A stretch of DNA of 64,000 nucleotides from Tetrapyrgos nigripes (Eukaryota; Basidiomycota; Agaricomycetes; Agaricales; Campanellaceae). The position numbers and the translations under genes are program-made. The stretch covers positions 50,514 through 114,513 of the forward strand of contig JAACJM010000259.1 in assembly GCA_013368315.1 (NCBI GenBank), in the 5' to 3' direction. Each line of letters opens with the position of its first letter. Positions within the stretch are counted from its first letter, which is position 1. The notes below the pieces were generated by a model. The model did no database searches and was not told the origin of the DNA. It was given only the letters and a program-made list of their open reading frames with translations. Below are positions 41,983 through 53,013 of this stretch, piece after piece.

Positions 41983-42970
41983 CTATCCATGCTCCCCAAT
42001 ATTAAAAAGTAATATCAGATTTTTTATTTTCCTGTGTGTGCATACACGTCAGCGTCTAGAAGGAAAAGAAAACCTCCGAGAAAAGATGGGGAGAAGGACA
42101 CGGAAAAAACTCACCCTAAACCATATCCATTCCCAAACGTCTCCCCCCGACGCGACCTTCCTATACACCTCGTTACCTTGGGCTTCGACGGATGTTTCGC
42201 CTGGAGCATCGTCAGCTTTCTGAACCATCACTCTCCCATGCAGAATAGTGTAAAGAAGAAACCCACCTCGCATAACCGCCCACAAAGCAACGATCAACAT
42301 AACCCCGACCGCGAAGGATAGGACGGGGGAGAGGATAAAGGAGAGGATGAATAGGATTGGGGGGATGTGGGAAGGGAAGGGCTTTTCGTCAGGGATTGTT
42401 TGGGTGGGTAGGTGGGTCAAGGGGGAAGGGAGACCCGGTATGTGTCACGTGACGTGGGCGATGGGACGAATGGCAGAGTTAGATGGGCAGGGGTAGGGTA
42501 GGGTAGGGAGACGCAGGGAGAGGCAGATGAAAGGAGAGGTAGGAGAACGGAAAGAAACGGCATCAGTAAGCAAAACAAAAAGGCAGATAGGATACACACC
42601 TCATTCCTCAATCCCAACGCCTCGAAGAACTGAGGGTATCCTAGGAGGACGAACAGGGCTGTTGAGAGCCAGAGGTAGGCCCTACAGGAGAAAGGGAAAG
42701 AAAGAAGGGGAAAGAGTTTCGTTAGAAGAGAGACAAAGGGGAAAGAAAGAGGACATACATAAACAGAATAAAATGTCTCTCGTTGTATATCCCAACGCAT
42801 TGGTTTATCCCTACAACGATGACGAAGTTGAGTTGGCAGAAGAGGGGAAGGATAACTTACACTAGAAAAGAAACGAGAAGCGTGTCAGCGTTGAAACAAA
42901 GAAAGGAGGAAGACTCACAGTGACGATCATACTTTAACACGCACGTTTACATATCCTACAATGATGTGCT
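41983..42970 (-). pseudogene. DHHC-type palmitoyltransferase gene with damaged cysteine-rich domain
   Basis: Inferred minus-strand exons give: RAHHCRICKR (about 42965-42935), CVLKYDRH (about 42935-42913), INQCVGIYNERHFILFM (42810-42759), AYLWLSTALFVLLGYPQFFEALGL (42681-42600), ILFILSFILSPVLSFAVGVMLIVALWAV with a TSVEAQGNEVYRKVA block (about 42370-42110), and KIKNLILLFNIGEHG ending at TAG 41985-41983. This is the layout of protein S-acyltransferases: CRD, two membrane helices, TTxE motif, NIG C-terminus. The enzymes attach palmitate to cysteines of membrane proteins. Here the core reads DRH instead of DHHC, one base seems lost between CKR and CVLK, and the intron after DRH would remove the catalytic Cys. 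The N-terminal helices were not found. Either a pseudogene or local sequence errors. Confidence 0.65.
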
Positions 42971-42979
42971 CTCTCACAC

Positions 42980-43271
42980 ACTCACTCATGAGTGTCGGTG
43001 AAGGTACACTCGCACTGAGTCCCATACGCTCCAGCAGGTGCAAAGCCGTCATCCGACACGCGTCAGCGAAGTTGGAAGAGAGCCGGTATGTCGTGAGAGG
43101 GGCCAAAGCTCACATTTTCGAGAGAGCCAGTTGTCATCCCGAAGATATGTCGTGGACATCTTCCAGGATATGCCTAGGAGATGCTAGGATGGTAGGATGG
43201 TGCGACGGATATCTCAGGTGTATGCCAGCGACGTGGCACGCGTGACCTTACTTTGATGCTGTTTAAACCTC
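42980..43271. other. Spacer between palmitoyltransferase and DUF6699-like gene
   Basis: No clear coding. It must hold the upstream part of the minus-strand gene, if any survives, and the promoter of the plus-strand gene starting at 43272. Confidence 0.3.
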
Positions 43272-45170
43272 ATGGCGACATCCTCTCGTTTTGTCAGTCT
43301 CTCTCTTTCCCTGTCGTTCCCCCCAAAAACGGCAGACACCCCGCCATTTATCCCCCCACTAATGACTCCAGCGCCCTGGGTCGGTCCCGGATCCTCTCTA
43401 CCCCCTCAAGGCTATGATCCATCCAATCAGTGGACGCCATCCAGTCCCATGCCAGCTCAACCCGGTTTTATACCCCCCGAGCTGAGGAATCATGTTCCTC
43501 CAGGAGGTGGGGGGACACCTTTGCCGTCTAATGTCAATGTAGAGTTTATGGGAGGATACCCCAATGTCGCGCCTACGTCGTTTGCGGGTAGTGATTCGTT
43601 GCCTGCTGGAGGAGATGGTGGAATGAGTGGTGGAATGAGTGGTAGATACCCTGGGATGACGCCTTTTGAAGCGCCTATGTCGTCCCCTTGGTCTACACCT
43701 AGGATGGGAATGGGTGGTATGGGTATGGGGACTCCGTATATGGGAGCTGGTATGGGAATGGGTGGGCTGGCTGGAAGTGTGGGAGGTGGAATGCCAGGCA
43801 TGGGCGGGGCTATGGGCGGCATGGGCGGTATGGGAGGTATACCTGGAGGTATGGGTGGTATGGGTATGGGAGGCATGCCTGGGGGTATGGGTATGGGTAT
43901 GGGTGGTGGAATGCCAGGTATGGGGGGAGGAATGCCTGGAGGAATGCCCGGTATGGGGGGTGGTATGGGTGGTATGGGAGGTGGCATGGGTGGTATGGGT
44001 GGTATGGGCAGTGGCATGGATGGTATGGGTGGTGGTATACCAGGTGGCATGGCCCCATCTGCCCCTGCCCATGACCCCTTCTCCTTTGGTCAAATGGCTG
44101 AAACCCTCGACTACCTCTACCCTTCCTCTCATCTCACAGGCTCAACAGGTGACCATCTCCCCCCATTCACTGCTGGACCCGGCTATGGCCCAGTCCTCAC
44201 TCCCCTCCAACTATCCATCCTCGGTGTCTTACCCATCCTCAACCCTCTCCTTGCTCCCCTTCCAAACTCAAAACTGACAAAACCAACCCATACCTTAAAT
44301 GGAATTTACTCTTCTCAAGTGCAACGTGTCAATGCTCTGATGACCCACCTAATGTTTCTTGGTCGAAAGGTCGAGCAGATCCAGCTACATTTCCTCGAGT
44401 GACTTCCCTTACACTTATCCCATCTACTCATTCGGCTGCACATCTTCCATTTATGGTTACTATCAATGCATCTAACCCTGATGTGGGTGTTACTTGTGGA
44501 GATATTGTCAAATCTCTTTCTCAAGCTTTATACTCTCATACTTCCCAATCTGTGTTTATGATTTTGACTTCTCGGAGGAAAGAAGTCGTCACCCGTGCCT
44601 ATCACTTCAACCGATCTCGTTCTCCTGGTGTACCAGGTGGTGTCTTAGGCAAAGGAATGCGTCGGATTGATTTATTAGGCAGTGAAGGCTGTTGGGGTGG
44701 TATGAAAGAAATAGAGGGCATGAGAGAAGTAGGATTGTACATCTCCAATAAGCGAAAAGCTTTAATGGATCTGAATAATGTGATGAATCCTGGAGGAGGT
44801 GTAGCTGCTGCAGCAGCGGTGGTGAAACCAGAAGGGATAACAAAGAGAGCGGATGAGTTACCTTGGTGTACTTATGAATGGTATAATTTGACAAGTTATG
44901 AATGGTATAATTTGACAAGTTATCCGATGACACAGGAGGAGGCAAGGGTTCTTGAGGAGAGGCAGCAGATGGTGGAGAGGGAGCATAGGGAGGAGGGTAA
45001 GCAGAGAGTGAGGGAGGAGGGGGAGCATAGTAGAGATGGAAGAAGGCATGTGTTGTCAAGGGCAGATAGGGAATGGGGGGGTATTGAGGTTCAGCCGTCC
45101 ACTGGTGGTACTGCCTCTGGTAGAGCAACTCCATCCCAAGCTCCAAGCTCAAGACCACTCTCCACAGCAA
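43272..45170 (+). CDS. DUF6699-like protein, copy 1, with Gly/Met-rich tract
   Basis: ATG 43272 opens 376 codons: a Pro-rich N-terminus (MTPAPWVGPGSSLPPQGYDP), the block SNVNVEFMGGYPNVAPTSFAG, a tract of GMGGMGGG-type repeats (43700-44060), then QMAETLDYLYPSS and PLQLSILGVLPILNPLLAPL. The conserved domain continues one frame away: YLKWNLLFSSA (44303), PATFPRVTSLTLIPS, LPFMVTINASNPDVGVTCGDIVKSLSQAL, and RRIDLLGSEGCWGGMKEIEGM. It resembles agaricomycete DUF6699 domains, whose function is unknown. The tail has a Glu/Arg-rich stretch (EERQQMVEREHREEGKQR). The same frame change near 44290 is present in copy 2, so it predates the duplication. An intron there was sought and not found. Confidence 0.58.
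43696..44060 (+). repeat. Gly-Met coding repeat
   Basis: Imperfect GGTATGGGTGGTATGGG-type units, about 360 bp, encode GMGGMGMG runs in the annotated frame. The same tract reads as Pro-rich or Trp/Val-rich in other frames. Copy 2 of the gene lacks it entirely. Confidence 0.88.
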
Positions 45171-45224
45171 CAGCCACTTCAATAACACCAACTCTTGTAT
45201 TGAATATCGCACCAAAACCTTTAC

Positions 45225-46580
45225 GATCTAATGTCAATGTAGAGTTTATGGGAAGATACCCTGATTTTGCACCTACGCCATTTGTGGGTAGTGCTATGTT
45301 GCCTGCTGGAGGTCAAATGGCTGAAACCCTCCACTCCCTCTACCCTTCCTCTCGTCTCACAGGCTCAACAGGCGACCGTCTCCCCCCATTCACTGCTGGA
45401 CCCAACTATGGCCCAGTCCTCACTCCCCTCCAACTATCCATCCTCGGTGTCTTACCCATCCTCAACCCTCTCCTCGCTCCCCTTCTGAACTTGAAACCAA
45501 CAGGGCCAACCCATACCTTAAATGGAATTTACTCTTCTCAAGTGCAATGTGTCAACACTCTGATGACCCACCTAATGTTTCTTGGTTGAAAGGTCGAGCA
45601 GATCCAGCTACATTTCCTCGAGTGACTTCCCTTACACTTATCCCATCTACTCGTTCGGCTGCACATCTTCCCTTTACAGTTACTATCAATGCATCTAACC
45701 CTGATGTGGGTGTTACTTGTGGAGATATCGTCGAATCTCTTTCTCAAGCTTTATACTCTCGTACTTCCCAATCTGTGTTTGGGATTTTGACTTCTTGGAG
45801 GAAACAAGTTGTTGCCCGTGCCTACCGCTTCAATCGATCTCGTTCTCCAGGTGTACCAGGTGTTGTCTTAGGTGAGGGAATGCGCAAGATTGATTTATTA
45901 GGTGGTGAAGGCTGTTGGGGTGGTATGAAAGAAATAGAAGGAATGAGAGAAGTAGGAGTGTACATCTCCAATCAGAGAAAAGCTTTAATGGGTCTGAGTA
46001 ATGCAACGAATCCTGGAGGAGGTGTAGCTGCTTCAACTGCAGTGGTGAAACCAGAAGGGATAACAAAGAAAGTGGATGAGTTACCTTGGTGTACTTATGA
46101 ATGGTATAATTTGCCAACGACGCAGGAGGCAAGGATTCTTGAGGAGAGGCAGCAGATGGTGGAGAGGCAGCATAGGGAGGAGGAGGAGAGAAGGGTACAT
46201 AGTAGTAGTAGGGATGGGAGAAGACATGTGTTGTCAAGGGCAGATAGAGAACAGGGGGGTATCGAGGTTCAGCTGTCTGTTGGTGGTACTGCCTCTGGTG
46301 GAGCAGCTCCATCCAAGCTCCAAGCTCAAGACCTCTCTCCACAGCAACAGCCACTTCAATAACACAACTCTTGCATTGAGTATGGCACCACCTCGTATGG
46401 CATGAAGGTCTTCCCATTCAGTGACTGTGCATACTGTAGACAACAATGACAGTGACAATGTTCATTATATCCATGAAGATGGGGATAGTTGGACTGATGC
46501 TGATGTGCAAAGTGCTAGAAGTGGTGCCAGCGGAAGATCTTCAAGGTCAGGGAGAATGTCGAGGAATAATAGGAGTTAGG
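45225..46580 (+). pseudogene. DUF6699-like protein, copy 2
   Basis: Starts at SNVNVEFMGRYPDFAPTPF without its own N-terminus (the upstream frame continues from copy 1). It passes directly from MLPAGG to QMAETLHSLYPSS where copy 1 has the Gly/Met tract, and changes frame at the same place as copy 1. The domain is well kept: PATFPRVTSLTLIPSTRS, VTINASNPDVGVTCGDIVESL, MRKIDLLGGEGCWGGMKEI (45595-45960). The C-terminal part reaches DSDNVHYIHEDGDSWTDADV (about 46450-46500) after a stop near 46362 or a frame change. A tandem duplicate that has probably lost function. Confidence 0.6.
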
Positions 46581-46669
46581 GAGAAAATGGGGGAGGTGTA
46601 CATGCAAGGACAGAAGAAAGGGTTATGGTACAGGAGTGGATTGATAGAGCTGTTTGAGTGATAACATGA

Positions 46670-47924
46670 CTACCTTTGCTTTCATTGTTTTTCTCCCCCA
46701 ACACTTGTGATGAGCTCATATAGATGCTCACACATTCAAGCTTGTTTGACCATTTGACAGCTTTATTTTTCCTATTTCTTTTATTTCTCCATCTCTTTTT
46801 GGCTTTATTTCTTTTCTCCCTTGAGTTCTTCTGTATCTTCATTTCTTTTCATCTACAGTTCCACCACTTGTTACTTGTTACCTGTTGTACTTCAACTTGT
46901 ACTCATACTCATACTCACTCGTGTTCATTCTCATGTTTGTTTTTGATCCTGTATTGTTATTTATGTACTTTGACTTACATACATATGACTTTCCTTTCTT
47001 TTCTTCGTGCTTCAATGCTGACCATCATAAGTGCAATGGCATGTTTACTGTCAATCAATCACTTTCCTTTCTCTACTCTAGTGACTCTGATCTCAGAAAA
47101 ACCTTGTCTAATCATGACATGGTAGATACATGTCAAATTCCTGATTGTCAATCAATCATACAGTTTGTCTCCATAACATGTTCAGGCTTTTACTTAGTTT
47201 TACTCCTGTCTTGCTTCTGTTGATTATTCCAAGTTATTCTGCCTCCATATAATATACATAATCCTTCACCTTGTTCCTTTTCATTTGAGTATCTTCTGTA
47301 GTCAGATTTGCATTTGCACAACCTCCTAGATAGTATGAAGCATGTGGGGCCCATATGCAAGTGAATTCAGAGTCTTGCACCCTGAGGTCACTTGATTGAA
47401 ACAAGTAGAGCACACACTTGGCTCAAACAGTAGACGTAGACAGAGCAACAGTAAGACAGAAGATGATGAGACACTGAGCATGGGGTTGAAGGCAAATGAC
47501 TCAACCAACAACAACCTTCCACTCAAGACGAGGTGTGTAGTTCAGGGGTAGGAAGACGCTAAAGCTCTCACAATAGATCTAGACAAACCAAATCTTCAAA
47601 GAAGAAGTAAAGGAAGTGTAATCAAAGTCAAGGCAAGGTGGAGTACCACTTCAACTGGACAGAGACTAGCTCAGATGGGGGATAAGGGTAAAAGGATGTA
47701 AAAGGGGTGTAACACAGAGGATCAGAAGGTAGTAGGAAGTAGGGAAAATGTGAGGAGGGGATATGTGGGTGTCTGGTTGTGGTGATACACTAACAAGTAC
47801 AAAACGAAACTGGGGTATAAACTGAGCGCTAAATGAAGATGAAAAATGCAACTAGCTCAGTGATATGCTGTACAGAATCACTGTATACATACTTAGATTT
47901 TGGTCCATAATATCAGTTTTTTGA
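46670..47924. other. Spacer without a recognised gene
   Basis: Pyrimidine-rich sequence (46740-47200) followed by a plus-strand stretch (47380-47700) with open segments such as SRRRQSNSKTEDDETLSMGLKAND that are broken by stops. This may be the remnant of a coding region, but no family is recognisable. Confidence 0.35.
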
Positions 47925-49956
47925 TGTTCTTTTAAGGGAATAAGAGGACTAGGGTGAGCCCTGAACTGCTAGTTAAGACCTAGCAGGACTAGAAAACAAC
48001 AGTACAATAACATTAAGTGCTTATGGATGGAGAAACAACTCATTCTAAGTACTATGATAGATATGTATGAGTTGGAGTTATGATAGCAGACCCACCAAAT
48101 AATAAAGATAGCCTACAAAGGCTTTTGAATCCTATTATAACTACTAGTACCACTAGCGTGATCTAAAGGGACAGTGAAGTGCGAGATAGCCCCTATTCAT
48201 GGGCATAGAAATGCATAAGCAGCACAATCCTCAGCTGAAAGGTCGATCAGAGAAGACAGCACTAAGATTGGACATGTGGACAAGCACGCTAGGTCTAGAT
48301 CTATGTATCAGCAAATCCTGTAGTACTAAGACAGCTTTGAGGGAGTCTTAAGTATCTGTAAAAGGTACATGTGGATAAAAGTAGGACAAAGTATATATGT
48401 ACAGGGTCCCAGAGAGTTCAGGGGATAGTGAACAGACATCTCTACACAGAGATATAAGGGACAGAAGCGCTAAGTTGCAGTACATCTGAATGATTGGAAT
48501 ACAACCCAAACGAGTAACAGTATTTCCAGATAAGGATAAATCCGTCAGTAAACGTCTAGCTAGGTGTTGAAAGCATTGAAGGAGGAATAAGTATGTGAAC
48601 AGGACTGCAGAAGAGCTGGACTCATATGTAGGACTAAGTAGTAGACTGTTGGCAATGCATAGAGCACGTATAAAGCAAGATCAGAGAAAAGGGAAAGGAA
48701 AACTGAACAGAACAAAGAAACTATGAGAAAACCCTACGCCCCTAGCATAAGGATGTGTACGAGGGACCTAGCAGTCATAAGTGGAGCGTTCTGAGTCATA
48801 GATGCAATGCCCACTAACCAGGACAGTACACAAAACACCAGATGGCTTACAAAGAGGACTGAAGAAAGTTCCTATGAATATTTAGATAATATTGAACAGT
48901 TTTCTGTATACCCTAATAAGTAAATCTTTACTTACAAGGAAATAGGTAGAACTCGCTAACAGACTTTTCTCTATGTACACTTTAGCAGACATCAAAAAGA
49001 AATAAGTAACTGTATAGTTGTAGCTGCAAGTAGTATAAAAGGACCAGATATTACAAGTAGCTACCCAAGCCACGTACTGTAGAGTATCGGATCTCACTAG
49101 CAATAGTAGAGGACGTGAAACACGGACTAAAGCTTCTAAACAAACTTAACTGCACTCTCTACGAGTATAAACATTGTGTTGGATATAATAGAGTTTAAAT
49201 TGAACATTTTGTGGTTATAACTGTGATCCTTGTGTTGACCTTTGGTCTATTAAGTGTCAAGAGTGTCTGATTTTAAGGCAACTGTGGCCTACTGTCATGA
49301 CATCTATATTTGGTACTATTTATTTCTTCTTATCTCTGTATCCTCGGATCTTTACACCATTTGACTCTTGTTCCACATGCTACACACTGGACCTTTCATT
49401 TCTCCGATACAGCTTCAATACAGCTTCTTGACAGCTTCCTTTACAGCTTTTTTTACAGCTTTCTTTACAGCTTTACTTTTACATATATAAGCCTGCCTGA
49501 CACCTGGTTCCCCATCTTGACCTCTTCGTCGTTGGGACCAGGTGTGTATTCCCCTTTTCATTACTTCTTTCACCTTTACTGATGGGCACTGTAGTTCCAG
49601 TACTTACTGCTGTCTGTTAGGTATTTAATACATTCTTCGTCGTTGGGACCAGTTCCAGTACTTACTGCTGTCTGTTAGTCGAGTCGAGCCCATAGCTCCT
49701 TGTTATCGCTATCTAAGCACTCGCCTCTTTGTGACACCTACAAGTGTTTGATTTGGGACTTGTTGATCCCCTTGGTGTTAAACTTGTGTTTATTGTGTCG
49801 GGCGCTAAGCGCTAACTTCATTGAAAAACCCCAATCAAAAGTACTTATAGTACAAGTAAACTGGGAGTTTGACTACTCTGACTACCCGGAACACTCGTCT
49901 CATTTACATTTGTATAAGGTTTTGTGTTTGGGTGTAGTTCCTAGCACTTAATTACA
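47925..49956 (+). repeat. Long LTR-like arm, plus orientation
   Basis: About 1.6 kb of arm plus a 444-bp solo LTR. It matches the reverse complement of 54816-57994 from AAGGGAATAAGAGGACTAG at the outer edge to AAAGTACTTATAGTACAAG and CCTATTATC at the inner edge. The arm starts TGTT like copia LTRs. It has no open frame of note. I infer an old, long LTR rather than a gene. Confidence 0.6.
49293..49736 (+). mobile_element. Solo LTR, 444 bp, with CCTAC target duplication
   Basis: Starts TGTCATGACATC, ends CTCTTTGTGACA, and is flanked by a perfect CCTAC (49288-49292, 49737-49741). It contains six ACAGCTT motifs (49411-49472) just upstream of TATATAA (49484-49490), the expected layout of a U3 enhancer and core promoter. 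The direct repeat CGTCGTTGGGACCAG also occurs twice. The surrounding LTR-like arm is continuous once it is removed. Confidence 0.83.
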
Positions 49957-51030
49957 AAAACCACCTATTATCAGGATCAAAGAAGACTTAGTACACCTCT
50001 GCAAGGACCACACAATATGACAAGTGGATCATTTGGTATGTAAAAACTGAGCACTGAGAAAACAAAGTTAAGTGGCTCAAGGGTATGACACCTCCCACCA
50101 AAGATGAACTGTAGATGACTGCTTTCCACAGGAACAATACTTGTATTGCCATTGCACTGTATCTGTACAAAGGGGGTTACAAGCAGTTGTTGTATGATAA
50201 GGGAATTGAGGTGTGCTTTTATAGTCAGCCACACAATTAGCTAAGTACTGTATAGTAGTTTACTGAGTCCATACATGGTTCGTAGGTAATCATTGAGTAT
50301 TAGTAGGAGTCAGGGATTGTAATTACATGTTGAAGAACATCATCAATCACAGTCCAGATGAGATATCTCTCGTCAGAGTAGTAAAATGAAGTCAGAAATC
50401 TGATAAACAAACTGTTTTGTCTAGTGACTAGACCCAAATGAAGGCTTTGACCAGCATGTTACCAACTGTGTTTATGGTAAAACTCTTGAGATTAAACTAA
50501 ATGAAAGCTTTCATCTTAAAGGGTACCCATTTGTGAGTCATTCTAGTGGACAAGCTAGATGATTCATAGGTTTGATTGCATATATAGTGAGTTTGCACTA
50601 CTTCGATTAGAAGTGCACAAAATGATGGGGTGCATGGCCAGGCATTTACCTGCTGTATCAACAATAAGATACAAGAGAAGAGATGCTTACCTAGTCCCAA
50701 GATGAAGAGGTCAAGATGGGGACTAGGAAGCTACAACCCTAAGTCTATATACAAGTAAAAGATGGTATCTTGATGAAAAGATGACAGGAATCAGAGAACT
50801 GTCAGAAATAATCAAAGTACAGCCTAGTGTCCCTGGTAAGTGATAATCATGTATCTGTCATAGAAAGATCAACAAAAGATAGGACAGAAAGATGGACAAA
50901 AGATAGGACAGAAAGATGGACAAAAGATAGGATAAAAGATGAACAATGACAGATGGCTAATTGATGAATGATGAAGGAAAATAGAAGGAAAAATAGAAAG
51001 AAAATCATCCAAAATAATCAAGTCATGACA
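49957..51030 (-). repeat. Probable LTR region of gypsy 3 and unassigned sequence
   Basis: On the minus strand a purine tract (TAGTAGGGGGGTAA) is followed by TGTCATGACTTG at 51030, the usual start of a gypsy 3' LTR. The far end of this LTR was not found. Three direct copies of AAAGATGGACAAAAGATAGG-type units lie at 50862-50940. The rest shows nothing recognisable. Confidence 0.45.
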
Positions 51031-51082
51031 TTACCCCCCTACTAAAACTCAGTGTCCTCGATGAATTAAACCCTTGGAGCCT

Positions 51083-52066
51083 TCAGATGCTTCTTGTGGA
51101 ACACAGTGATTGACTGTTTTGCATTGTTAAGGAGTTATGACTGTCATCGTATCCTTTCCACTTTATCAGATACTCCATCCTTCGCCACCTAATCTGACTG
51201 TCCAAAATCTTCTCCACTTCATACTCTGGCTCATCCTCTCCCTCTAAATCAATTGGTCCTGGTTCTTCTAGTAATAATCCATTGACTTTGCTCCCTCTAA
51301 ATGGATAGAGTTTGTCAACATGGAAAACTGGGTGAATGTGATCCAAACTTGTTGGTAGATCCAAGCAATAGTCTAATGGGCCTATTTTCTCCAGAATCTC
51401 AAAGGGTCCCAACTATCTGTCTCCCAACTTTTCACTTGACAATTTTAAATCTATATCCTCTGCACTCAACCACACACAATCCCCCATCTTGAACTCATGT
51501 GCCTTCTGTTTTCCTCATTCATATCCTTCCTTCTGCTGTTTCTTCCCCAAATGAAGTGCTGCCCCCGCATCTCATTGTACTTCTTGTAACACCTCAATCT
51601 GCTTCTCTAGCTCTGGAATTCCTGATTGCCTTCCTACAGGTATGTTGAACAGTGGTAAATATCTGTACGTGATTTTGAAAGGGGATGAATTGTGAGTAGA
51701 GTGGGTTTAGGAATTGATGACGAATTCTGCTAAAGGAAGATGTTCTGCCCAATTGTCCTGACACCTATTCACAAATAACTGAAGATAATTTTCCACTTCT
51801 TGATTAGCTTGTTCTGTTTCTCCATTAGCTTGTGGGTGATATCCAGAAGTGAGGTTAGATTTGATTCCTAGCTGTTCTAGTAGTACTCGCATGACTTTTG
51901 CTGTGAACTGGGGTCCTCGATCTGAAACAAATTGTAATGGTAGACCATGCAATTTGAAAATCTCATGATAGAAGAGATCTGCCACTCCTTCTGCATTAAT
52001 GTTGGATGTGCATGGAATAGCATGAATCTGTTTCCCATAAAGGTCAGTTGCTACGAGAATAGCATC
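51083..52066 (-). pseudogene. gypsy 3 integrase and chromodomain, truncated
   Basis: Integrase core: Asp in VATDLYGKQIHAIP, Asp in FVSDRGPQFTAKVM and Glu in GETEQANQEVENYLQ (52050-51760). Then, in broken frames, HEFKMGDCVWLSAEDI, LGPFEILEKIGPLDYCLDLP and HPVFHVDKLYPF (GPY/F region), and a chromodomain YEVEKILDSQIRWRRMEYLIKWKGYDDS (about 51210-51125). Chromodomains direct integration toward particular chromatin. The 5' part of the element is cut off at 52067, where another gypsy LTR begins. Confidence 0.83.
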
Positions 52067-52984
52067 TGTCATGAACTGCTACAGTTCTTTGTCCTCCTTC
52101 TTCTACTTCATTATTAAACCCATTTTCTGATCATTTGTCCATTGCATTTCCTCAATAAACCTTTTAAACCTTATGTTACTGACTTTGAACCTTATAAAAC
52201 CTGTCAAACTTTATAATAACTATCAATCAATCTTCTATTCTATCAATCCTATCTATCTCCTATGTTTCTCCTATTTCTCCTATCTTTTTCCTATCACTTA
52301 TTCATTGTTCTTCTATATAAACCACTAGACGCAGTGTAGAGCCTAGTCAGCTTACTCTTGTCTCTCTATATCCCTTTTTACTCTCAATTAATCTTGTGTG
52401 TGACTTGGGTGGTTTGCTATCAAGTGTACTGTATAATTTCGACTGTAAGTTCACGTAACGGTAATGCGAGCCTCTGAACTAAGCCAAAATGTATCTTTGT
52501 AACGCATAACTAACCCCTCTGAGCTGGGTTCATAATGTTTTCATTCTGGGCCTAAAAAACGCTTTTTTTCGGGCGGTCAAGGCCGCCGTATTACTATTTG
52601 AGTACTGTATTGTAATTTGTCAGTCAAAATTCGGTAGCTTTTATGACATACATGTTGCACGCGACTGCCGCAATCTTAAATCTTGCCACGTCGAAACCTA
52701 CTCCCCATCACTCTTTCTGTATCTTCTCCCTGAGCGCCCCAAAAAAATTAGCGACAAGAGAGTGAAGAATATAACAAGTTATGAACCAAAATGTACAGAA
52801 ACTGAGCGAGTAGATGTAACAACCGCTCAGTGGAGGCAGGCCAAAGGCCTGCCCGACTCTTCTACCATATATGTATACATGCATCCGTAACACGTAACAC
52901 CCCGGCTTGAACCAGACCCAAGACATAATGGTTGGACCCCTCTGAACCTAAGGTCGAAATTATACAGTATTGACAACCTTGACA
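52067..52984 (+). repeat. gypsy LTR split by a MITE
   Basis: Begins TGTCATGAACTGCTACAG and ends CAACCTTGACA, the same family as 22720-23154. A MITE (52429-52967) lies just before its last 15 bases. It cuts the gypsy 3 integrase. Confidence 0.8.
52429..52967. mobile_element. 539-bp MITE with TA duplication
   Basis: Perfect 15-bp inverted ends CTGTATAATTTCGAC, flanked by TA at 52427-52428 and 52968-52969. Both halves share CCCCTCTGA and GTAAC motifs in inverted arrangement. No coding capacity. Tc1/mariner-type by its TA target. Removal repairs the LTR end. Confidence 0.82.
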
Positions 52985-53013
52985 GTATCGTACCCAGGCA
53001 ATTCTGGAAGTTG

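Noticed and set aside
43398..44132. Minus-strand Pro-rich or Thr/His-rich frames opposite the Gly/Met tract
   Set aside because: They mirror the plus-strand GGN-ATG repeat. The plus-strand frame continues into a recognisable domain and these do not.
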